A stretch of DNA of 36,953 bases. Source: Bacteroidales bacterium UBA6366 (lineage in GTDB: Bacteria > Bacteroidota > Bacteroidia > Bacteroidales > UBA932). Every line of letters begins with the position of its first letter. The first letter of the stretch is position 1. The DNA lies in contig DJRG01000067.1 of NCBI GenBank assembly GCA_002438845.1, positions 1 through 36,953 on the forward strand, read 5' to 3'. Made by a program: the position numbers and the translations under genes. Below, piece after piece: positions 31,631 through 36,953 of this stretch. The notes under the pieces are model-generated. The model worked only from the letters and a program-made list of their open reading frames with translations, ran no database searches and was not told where the DNA came from.

Positions 31631-31987
31631 ATGAACTTAAGTGGAATAATAGTCGGAGCGGCGACATTCCTAATTATAGGAATATGCCATCCCATAGTCA
31701 TTAAGATGGAATATCATTGGGGCAAAGGCAGCTGGTGGCTGCTCCTGGTCGCGGGACTGGCCTTCGCCGCCGCTTCCATATTCATGGAGCATGAAGTCAT
31801 TTCCACCGTACTTGGCGCCGCAGCCTTTTCCTGCTTCTGGGGCATTCTGGAGGTGTTTGAGCAGGAAAAGCGTGTGTTGAAAGGCTGGTTCCCTGAGAAT
31901 CCTGCCCGCCACGACTACTACGAGGCCATACGCAAGGCTGACCGCGGTGGTTCGACAGGCTCACCAACCGCTTCTTCCGGTCGCTGA
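31631..31987 (+). CDS. DUF4491 family small membrane protein with a repeat-derived tail
   Basis: 118 residues from the ATG at 31631, placed just after the promoter. The first hundred residues match the Bacteroidales DUF4491 pattern: MNLSGIIVGAATFLIIGICH, then P-I-V-I-K, WWLLLVAGLAFAAASIF, LGAAAFSCFWGILEVFEQEK and KGWFPENPARHDYY. Three hydrophobic segments are present and function is unknown. The family normally ends shortly after the FPxNP motif. The last 15 or so residues here (DRGGSTGSPTASSGR) are translated from a reverse and a forward copy of the dispersed hairpin repeat, and the stop TGA lies in the forward copy. The tail is therefore probably a late addition without a role. Confidence 0.82.
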   Translation: MNLSGIIVGAATFLIIGICHPIVIKMEYHWGKGSWWLLLVAGLAFAAASIFMEHEVISTVLGAAAFSCFWGILEVFEQEKRVLKGWFPENPARHDYYEAIRKADRGGSTGSPTASSGR

Positions 31988-32048
31988 ACCTGTCGAAGCG
32001 CAGTCGCTGAGCTTGTCGAAGAGCGGTCGCTGAGCTTGTCGAAGCGAC
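31945..32048. repeat. Cluster of four dispersed hairpin repeats
   Basis: One reverse copy (about 31948-31970) has stem TGGT/ACCA. Three forward copies follow at 31978-32000, 32003-32024 and 32024-32048, with stem CGCT/AGCG and loops GAACCTGTCGA, GAGCTTGTCGA and GAGCTTGTCGA. The first two copies overlap the 3' end of the DUF4491 gene and the cluster ends 33 nt before the S9 peptidase start. Confidence 0.85.
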
Positions 32049-32081
32049 TCAATAGTAATGAAATAGTTATTATCTTATATT

Positions 32082-35021
32082 ATGAATTTCAAACTGCTGC
32101 CAGTTTTGGCCATCGCCGCCGCCATGTCGGGAATGACAGAGGCGTCGGCTCAGAAAAAAGCGATGGACCACGATGTGTACGATTCGTGGCAAAGTGTCTC
32201 CGACATCCAGAAAAGTGATGACGGCAACGTTCTTGTGTGGTGCGTCAACCCTCAGGAAGGGGACGGCACCCTCTATGTCAGGAACATGACCCCTCAGAAG
32301 AAAGGCAAGTCCTCCTGCCGTGAGATCAGCATCCCACGTGGTTCCCAGGCATCCCTGGACCCTAAAGGCAAGTGGCTCTACCTCAGGATCAAGCCACAGT
32401 TCGCAAAGACCCGTCAGGAAAAGATAGACAAGAAGAAGGCCGAGAACATGACCAAGGACACTCTGGCCGTCGTGGATCTCACAACCATGACAGTCAAGAA
32501 GTACGGTCGTGTGGACTCCTACACAACCGGTTCGTTGGCGAAGCCTTACATCGCCTACAAATCCACATGGAAGCACTACAAGGACACCTCGGACAAGAAA
32601 GGCACTGACAAGTCGGGACTCATCATCCTGAATCCTGCGACAGACAGGAAGGACACGCTCAAGTACATCGACTCCTATTACTTCAATCAGGATGGAACTG
32701 TGCTTGTGATGACCTCCAAGAAAGACAAGAAGGACTCGCTCTCGGCGACAGCCGTCATGATAGCCCATGCTCCGGCATCCCTTGACACTCTCGCCCAAGG
32801 CGCCGAGTCCTACAGCCGTCTGACCTTCAGCGACGCTGAGGATCAGCTTGTGTTCCTCGGATCTACAGACAAGAGCAAGAACCGCAACAAATGTCAGGCT
32901 CTGTACTTGACGAGCATTCAGGCTGTTAAGACAGGAAAGACGGCTCGACAGGCTCGCCGGCCGCTTCCGGTTGCCGCTGACAGTACGACTGTCATCAGCA
33001 AGGACGGCAAGTGGGTATATTCAACCAAAGAGATCTTCGCTCAAGGAACAAAAGTTGAGGGTACCCCGGGCTGGACCCTCAACGAGAACTCCGAACTCCA
33101 CTTCACCCCTGACGGGAAGCGCCTCTTCCTCGGCATCGGAGCCATCCGCCCGCCGAAGGACACCTCCATCGTGGACTTCGAGACCGCCCAGCTGGACATC
33201 TGGAACTGGGATGCCGTCTACACCCCGCCGCAGCAGAGGCTTAATGTCAACAAAACCCTCAAGAAGACATATTCAGCTACCATAGATCTCGCTGAACCGG
33301 GAAAGATCGTGCCGCTGACCACCTCAAAGTTCGCCAGCATCCGCCTTATGAACGGTGGTTTCTCCGAGTGGGTTCTCTCCGCTGACAACGCCAAGTACGC
33401 CCGCACCACTGTCTGGGACTACAACAACCGCTATGACTTCACCCTTGTGAATGTCAATGACGGATCCCGGAAGGCTGTGGCCGAGGGAATGAACACCGGA
33501 CGTTTCGACATGTCTCCGAGCGGGAAATACCTCGTCTGGTTCGACAACGATGAGATGAACTGGTTCACCTACAACACCCAGACAGGTGAGAAGGTCAACC
33601 TCACGGCCCAGACCGGAGTTCCGTTCTACGATGAGGAGGACGACCACCCGACAGCCGCGCCAGCCCATGAGTTCTCCCCGAAATGGCTAAAGGACGAGTC
33701 CGCTGTCTTCATCATCGACCGCTACGACATCTGGAAATTCTCCCCTGACGGAGCCTCCGCTGTCAACCTTACGGGAGGAGTAGGCCGCCAGACCCACAAC
33801 CGCTTCAAGATCATGGACCCTAAGCCGGACACCAGAAAACCTAACGAGCGTCGCTGTGGGCTTGCCAGGCCGCTTGACCCTAAGCAGACTGTCTACCTGA
33901 GCGTGTTCAACGAGTCCAGCCAGGAGAATGGCTTCGGCCGCCTGAACCTTGCCAAGCCTTCAAAGACCCTTGAATATTTCACCGACACCGTCAGCTTCAA
34001 GTACGTAGCAGGAACCCTGGACAACGACAGGCTTTTCTTCCAGAAAGGCAATTTCCGCAACTGCTATGACCTCTATTATACTGACGACAATTTCAAGACT
34101 TCGACAAAGGTCTCTTCCATCAACCCTCAGATGGCTGACTACCGCTGGGGACGTGCCGAACTCTTCCGTTGGAACGCCTACGACGGCACACCTCTCAAGG
34201 GATTGGTCTTCGTCCCTGATGGAGTGAAGGAAGGCGAGAAGCTTCCGGTCATGATCTATTTCTATGAGAAGAACGCCAACAATCTTTATTCTTTCTGGAC
34301 GCCAGCGCCTTCTCGCTCTATAGTGAATATCCCGTTCTATACTTCGCGGGGGTACATTGTTTTCGTTCCGGACATTGTCTACAAGGTCGGTCACCCGGGT
34401 GAGAGCGCCTACAACTGCATCTGTGCCGGCGCGGAGGCTCTCTGTGAAGCCTATCCGATCGCTGACAAGAGCAAGATGGCGATCCAGGGCCAGAGCTGGG
34501 GAGGCTACCAGACCGCCTGGCTCATAACACGTACGAATATGTTCGCGGCGGCTGGTTCCGGAGCTCCTGTGGGCAACATGACATCAGCCTACGGCGGAAT
34601 CCGCTGGGGTTCTGGCATCACCCGTGCCGGTCAGTACGAGCACGGCCAGAGCCGAATCGGAAAGAGTATGTGGGAGCCGGGTGCGCTCGATCTTTACATC
34701 GAGAACTCCCCTGTCTTCCATGTCGACAAGGTTCAGACTCCTGTGCTGATCATGCACAATGACGCTGACGGGGCGGTTCCGTGGTACCAGGGAATCGAGC
34801 TCTTCTCGGATCTCCGTAGGCTTGACAAACCGGCATGGCTGCTCCAGTACAACAAGGAGGCCCATAACCTTGGCCAGAGGCGCAACTGCAAGGACCTCTC
34901 CATCAGACTCCAGCAGTTCTTCGATCACTATCTGAAAGGCGCGCCGATGCCGGCATGGATGAAGACCGGAGTCCCTTACGAGGACAAGGGCGAGTACTTC
35001 GGTTTCGAGAATGCTGAGTAG
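32082..35021 (+). CDS. Secreted S9-family prolyl-oligopeptidase-like serine peptidase
   Basis: 979 residues from an ATG at 32082, with a signal peptide (MNFKLLPVLAIAAAMSGMTEASAQ). The N-terminal two thirds form a beta-propeller-like region of short strand repeats. The C-terminal alpha/beta-hydrolase domain (about 690-970) has nucleophile Ser805 in GQSWGGYQ, acid Asp896 in DADGAVPW and His928 in EAHNLGQR, the DPP4/POP triad order. DADGAVPWYQG and GGIRWGSGITRAGQYE are typical of a large Bacteroidota branch of S9 peptidases. It should cleave peptides in the periplasm or at the outer membrane, possibly after proline. Residues about 288-300 (ARQARRPLPVAAD) are encoded by a dispersed hairpin repeat inserted in the propeller region; the frame is kept. 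Confidence 0.93.
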   Translation: MNFKLLPVLAIAAAMSGMTEASAQKKAMDHDVYDSWQSVSDIQKSDDGNVLVWCVNPQEGDGTLYVRNMTPQKKGKSSCREISIPRGSQASLDPKGKWLYLRIKPQFAKTRQEKIDKKKAENMTKDTLAVVDLTTMTVKKYGRVDSYTTGSLAKPYIAYKSTWKHYKDTSDKKGTDKSGLIILNPATDRKDTLKYIDSYYFNQDGTVLVMTSKKDKKDSLSATAVMIAHAPASLDTLAQGAESYSRLTFSDAEDQLVFLGSTDKSKNRNKCQALYLTSIQAVKTGKTARQARRPLPVAADSTTVISKDGKWVYSTKEIFAQGTKVEGTPGWTLNENSELHFTPDGKRLFLGIGAIRPPKDTSIVDFETAQLDIWNWDAVYTPPQQRLNVNKTLKKTYSATIDLAEPGKIVPLTTSKFASIRLMNGGFSEWVLSADNAKYARTTVWDYNNRYDFTLVNVNDGSRKAVAEGMNTGRFDMSPSGKYLVWFDNDEMNWFTYNTQTGEKVNLTAQTGVPFYDEEDDHPTAAPAHEFSPKWLKDESAVFIIDRYDIWKFSPDGASAVNLTGGVGRQTHNRFKIMDPKPDTRKPNERRCGLARPLDPKQTVYLSVFNESSQENGFGRLNLAKPSKTLEYFTDTVSFKYVAGTLDNDRLFFQKGNFRNCYDLYYTDDNFKTSTKVSSINPQMADYRWGRAELFRWNAYDGTPLKGLVFVPDGVKEGEKLPVMIYFYEKNANNLYSFWTPAPSRSIVNIPFYTSRGYIVFVPDIVYKVGHPGESAYNCICAGAEALCEAYPIADKSKMAIQGQSWGGYQTAWLITRTNMFAAAGSGAPVGNMTSAYGGIRWGSGITRAGQYEHGQSRIGKSMWEPGALDLYIENSPVFHVDKVQTPVLIMHNDADGAVPWYQGIELFSDLRRLDKPAWLLQYNKEAHNLGQRRNCKDLSIRLQQFFDHYLKGAPMPAWMKTGVPYEDKGEYFGFENAE
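32941..32963. repeat. Dispersed hairpin repeat inside the S9 peptidase gene
   Basis: Reverse orientation: loop GAGCCTGTCGA with stem CGGC/GCCG. The following CCGCTTCCGG and a partial forward copy resemble the arrangement at 31965-31985. It is translated in frame as part of the peptidase. Confidence 0.7.
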
Positions 35022-35077
35022 ATTTTAGATAAATGTAGCGTTGTCGTTCCGGCGTCTCATCAACAACTCGTCGTTTC

Positions 35078-35185
35078 GGCACTTCGGCAAGCTCAGTGCC
35101 CGACTGTTTTCTCCGGTCGCTGAGCTAACTATGGCGGCGATTCTTTTCGGTCGCTGAGTTTGTCGAAGCGATCTTGTCGAAGCGA
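35078..35185. repeat. Cluster of dispersed hairpin repeats upstream of the HAD gene
   Basis: A reverse copy with stem GGCACT/AGTGCC (35078-35100), a truncated forward copy (35113-35127), a forward copy with loop GAGTTTGTCGA (35148-35171) and a half copy (35172-35185). They fill most of the gap between the S9 peptidase and HAD genes; no other feature is seen there. Confidence 0.8.
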
Positions 35186-35216
35186 GTGTGCCTAAGCGAC
35201 ATTAACAAAATATTCA

Positions 35217-35891
35217 ATGACAAAACTGGCTATTTTCGACCTTGACGGCACTCTTCTGAACACTGTTGAGGACCTTGGCGACGCCACCAACTATGCTTTG
35301 ACACAGTGTGGCTTCCCGACCCATAAGTTAGATGAATATTACCAGATGGTCGGCCGCGGAATCTACAACCTCTTCCGCGCCGCCGTTCCATCTGATCAAG
35401 CCACCGAAGACATAGTACAAAGGATGGCCTCGTACTTCATCCCGTATTACGACGTCCACAAATGTGACCGTACCAGACCGTACAGCGGCATCCCGGAGAT
35501 GCTGAGGACCATCAGCGACAGGGGAGTGCGCCTCGCCGTCGCATCCAACAAGTACCAGGATGGCGCGGAAAAACTTGTCCGACACTTTTTCGGTGAATAT
35601 GATTTCGTGAGGATTCTTGGCCAGCGTGACGGCCAGCCGATCAAACCCGACCCTGCGATTGTCGATCAGATTCTGGTCGAGGTTCCATCCGTTACGAAAG
35701 CCCAGGTCGTCTATGTCGGAGACTCGAATGTCGACATGCAGACAGGGGCGAACGCCAAGGTCCGAACAATAGGTGTCACATGGGGATTCAGGAGCAGGGA
35801 CGAACTCGCATCCTGCAGTCCATCGGCCATAGTGGACACTCCGGAAACCCTCTCAAAAGAGATATTACAAGACAGAATCAGGTTCATTTAA
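35217..35891 (+). CDS. HAD-superfamily phosphatase, phosphoglycolate-phosphatase-like
   Basis: 224 residues from an ATG at 35217. HAD motif I is FDLDGTLLNT (nucleophile Asp8, acid Asp10). Motif II is LAVASNK, motif III includes the Lys in IKPDP, and motif IV is YVGDSNVDMQTGANAKVRTIGVTWGF. An alpha-helical cap (about 16-80) places it in subfamily I, near Gph/PGP and PpaX. Likely reaction: magnesium-dependent hydrolysis of a small phosphate ester such as 2-phosphoglycolate; the true substrate is not fixed by sequence. Cytosolic. The last codons and stop lie in the first unit of an 11-bp tandem repeat. Confidence 0.92.
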   Translation: MTKLAIFDLDGTLLNTVEDLGDATNYALTQCGFPTHKLDEYYQMVGRGIYNLFRAAVPSDQATEDIVQRMASYFIPYYDVHKCDRTRPYSGIPEMLRTISDRGVRLAVASNKYQDGAEKLVRHFFGEYDFVRILGQRDGQPIKPDPAIVDQILVEVPSVTKAQVVYVGDSNVDMQTGANAKVRTIGVTWGFRSRDELASCSPSAIVDTPETLSKEILQDRIRFI

Positions 35892-35912
35892 GGTTCATTT
35901 AAGGTTCATTTA
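35880..35912. repeat. Three exact tandem copies of an 11-bp unit
   Basis: AGGTTCATTTA repeats at 35880-35890, 35891-35901 and 35902-35912. The first unit encodes the last residues Arg-Phe-Ile, and the stop TAA spans the first/second unit junction. Confidence 0.9.
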
Positions 35913-36006
35913 GGGGGATTTTGTTATATTTTGGAGTGGCATGAAGCATATGCGGTTTTATGTTTCTTTGATGTAATATGTTGATTTATAATTGATTAAA
36001 TTGTAT

Positions 36007-36016
36007 GGGGGGGGGG
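36007..36016 (+). repeat. Run of ten G residues in the polysaccharide-locus leader region
   Basis: A ten-G homopolymer directly after an AT at 36005-36006, so the first G completes an ATG that is followed by three Gly codons and TGA. Such tracts are prone to slippage. It lies in the 367-nt gene-free stretch 35892-36258, about 55 bp upstream of the predicted promoter. Confidence 0.8.
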
Positions 36017-36069
36017 TGATTCATATTTGGATTATGTTTCCTATGTGTTGAAATTATCACTGCCCCCTA

Positions 36070-36100
36070 TTGTATTTGAGAGCGATTTGTGCTATTTTTG
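36070..36100 (+). promoter_or_regulatory. Probable promoter of the UpxY-like / export operon
   Basis: TTG at 36070-36072 and TATTTTTG at 36093-36100 match the Bacteroidales -33 and -7 elements with 20 nt between them. Transcription would begin near 36107, leaving a leader of about 150 nt, where UpxY-type antiterminators are known to act. Confidence 0.55.
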
Positions 36101-36258
36101 TCTCGTAAATGCAGGTTACGAAAGCGGCTCTTGGATTGGAGTCCTTCGAGATCAGAACACTTATATACTGACAACCGTTGAACTTACCCTTGCTCTATGG
36201 CTGAGGGGACATATTTTATATTCGTTTTGTAACTGCTTTTACATCTTGCTTTTAACCA

Positions 36259-36858
36259 ATGACACAGTTGGCTTTTGATGGGTCTAATTCTTTGGACGAC
36301 ATCAGATTTGCGTATAGTTCGATTCCAAATTGGTATGCACTTCGCATTTTCTACAATAGAATTGAACCGCTGAGACAAACCTTGGATACAACCGCTATCC
36401 GCTATTTCTACCCTCATCATCTGGTGGAGAGATGTTCGGATGGTGGCGTTAACTATGTCAATGAGCCGATCATCAAATCATTGATGTTCATAAAGTCAAC
36501 GTGCGAGAACCTCGACATGATCCGAATGAGACATGTCGGAAGTGTCTCTCCGTATTTTGACCAACGGACCCGTAAGCCGCTGATCATTCCGGATGAACAG
36601 ATGGAACCATTCATCAAGCTCTGTGACATGAAAGATTCCGGTCTTGAGTACCTCGGAGAGGACGGCCCACAGTTCCACAAAGGGGACCGTGTCAGAGTGA
36701 CGGACGGAATATTCAAAGGCTTCGAAGGCTACATCAAGCGAATCAAGCATGACAGGCGTTTGATAGTGACCATTGAAGGGGTTGCCGCCTTCGCCACCAA
36801 ATTCATCCCTCCCGCATTTTTGGAGAAAATTGAACCTGACAAGAACAAGAAATATTAA
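36259..36858 (+). CDS. UpxY-like NusG-family transcription antiterminator
   Basis: 199 residues from an ATG at 36259. The N-terminal NGN-like domain begins NWYALRIFYNRIEPLRQTL and includes YFYPHHLVER and PIIKSLMFIKSTCENLD. The C-terminal KOW domain reads FHKGDRVRVTDGIFKGFEGYIKRIKHDRRLIVTIEG, ending TKFIPPAFLEKIEP. In Bacteroides, UpxY proteins bind the leader of their own capsular-polysaccharide operon and prevent premature termination. The same role is inferred here because the next gene, 4 nt downstream, begins like a polysaccharide-export lipoprotein. Housekeeping NusG is a less likely alternative: it normally sits beside secE and ribosomal-protein genes, and this N-terminus is divergent. 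Confidence 0.87.
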   Translation: MTQLAFDGSNSLDDIRFAYSSIPNWYALRIFYNRIEPLRQTLDTTAIRYFYPHHLVERCSDGGVNYVNEPIIKSLMFIKSTCENLDMIRMRHVGSVSPYFDQRTRKPLIIPDEQMEPFIKLCDMKDSGLEYLGEDGPQFHKGDRVRVTDGIFKGFEGYIKRIKHDRRLIVTIEGVAAFATKFIPPAFLEKIEPDKNKKY

Positions 36859-36862
36859 ATAC

Positions 36863-36953
36863 ATGAATATGAAAATAAAAAGGATATCAATCCTGACAGG
36901 ATTTTTGGCCATGAGTGCTTTGGCCATATCCTCCTGCTCGACCCCGAAGGAGA
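36863..36953 (+). CDS. Polysaccharide export lipoprotein, Wza/BexD-like (partial, start only)
   Basis: Only the first 30 codons are inside the window, from the ATG at 36863. They encode a lipoprotein signal: MNMKIKRISILTGFLAMS, then a hydrophobic stretch ending AISSCSTPKE with the lipid-bearing Cys. The SCSTPK-type start just after the signal is common in Bacteroidales Wza-like outer-membrane export proteins. Together with the UpxY-like gene 4 nt upstream this suggests the first structural gene of a capsule or exopolysaccharide operon. The assignment rests on 30 residues and context. Confidence 0.55.
   Translation, partial: MNMKIKRISILTGFLAMSALAISSCSTPKE

Noticed and set aside
31483..31701. 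72-codon minus-strand frame upstream of the DUF4491 gene
   Set aside because: It overlaps the DUF4491 promoter and start antisense and has no family features.
31310..32048. Repeat clusters as a CRISPR array
   Set aside because: Copies occur in both orientations with irregular spacing and partial units, and no cas genes are present.
32070..32798. 242-codon open frame antisense to the S9 peptidase start
   Set aside because: Low-complexity His/Val/Leu translation typical of antisense shadows; the peptidase signal peptide occupies the plus strand.
35892..36258. Invertible promoter upstream of the UpxY-like gene
   Set aside because: I searched for paired inverted repeats flanking the promoter, as in phase-variable Bacteroides capsule loci, and found none of useful length.
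36027..36278. 83-codon plus-strand frame in the UpxY leader as an independent gene
   Set aside because: It starts at TTG, spans the predicted promoter and overlaps the UpxY-like start; kept only as a speculative slippage target.
1..36953. tRNA, rRNA, prophage or transposase genes
   Set aside because: No cloverleaf tRNA, rRNA segment, integrase, transposase or phage structural gene was recognised on reading both strands.

Overview
The window looks like chromosomal DNA of a Bacteroidota bacterium, order Bacteroidales, at roughly 52-53% GC. Evidence: repeated matches to the Bacteroidales -7 promoter element TAnnTTTG (upstream of nfeD-like, dnaN, DUF4491, TPR and upxY-like genes); few obvious Shine-Dalgarno sites; a short primary sigma factor of about 286 residues lacking region 1.1; and family content typical of the group (DUF4491, GIN-domain protein, UpxY/NusG-like regulator next to a Wza-type export lipoprotein, golvesin/amidase exoenzyme, S9 peptidase). 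The genus cannot be fixed from the sequence alone.

Layout. 1-2099 (-): a secreted tandem alpha/beta-hydrolase, cut by the left edge. 2257-4608 (-): NfeD-like protein, flotillin and a small HTH regulator, probably one unit ending in a terminator. 4622-4884: gene-free, with three copies of a 12-mer that can form alternative hairpins. 4885-13200 (-): a tight six-gene unit (M28 peptidase, MsbA-like ABC exporter, CBM9-like protein, VanZ-like protein, amidase/golvesin exoenzyme, cysteine desulfidase family). 13272-16138 (+): TPR protein overlapping a YycJ-like metallo-hydrolase. 16266-17468 (-): orphan periplasmic binding lipoprotein. 17523-18791 (+): MalY/PatB-type C-S lyase. 18783-19082: three repeat types stacked in one convergent gap. 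19106-21835 (-): dnaN, a DnaQ-type exonuclease and a degenerate FAH-like protein. 22010-27963 (+): HtrA/Deg protease, primary sigma factor, argS and YgiQ-like radical SAM protein. 28021-29231 (+): small acidic protein and a YiiX-like lipoprotein. 29261-31234 (-): ECF sigma factor, putative anti-sigma factor and GIN-domain surface protein. 31631-35891 (+): DUF4491 protein, S9 peptidase and HAD phosphatase, separated by hairpin repeats. 36259-end (+): UpxY-like antiterminator and the start of a Wza-type export lipoprotein, the likely head of an extracellular-polysaccharide locus.

Most genes are ordinary core or envelope genes. The unusual signal lies in the DNA between and within them. (1) A dispersed hairpin has a conserved loop GAGCYTGTCGA and covarying stems; it supplies the stop codons of three genes and has entered a peptidase reading frame. 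(2) A pair of long hairpins shares a conserved apex at two convergent gene junctions. (3) A 121-bp cloverleaf-like element is closed by 25-bp arms. (4) The hexamer GAATAT/ATATTC is strongly over-represented, in genes and gaps and in both orientations. No tRNA, rRNA, CRISPR array, transposase or prophage gene was recognised.
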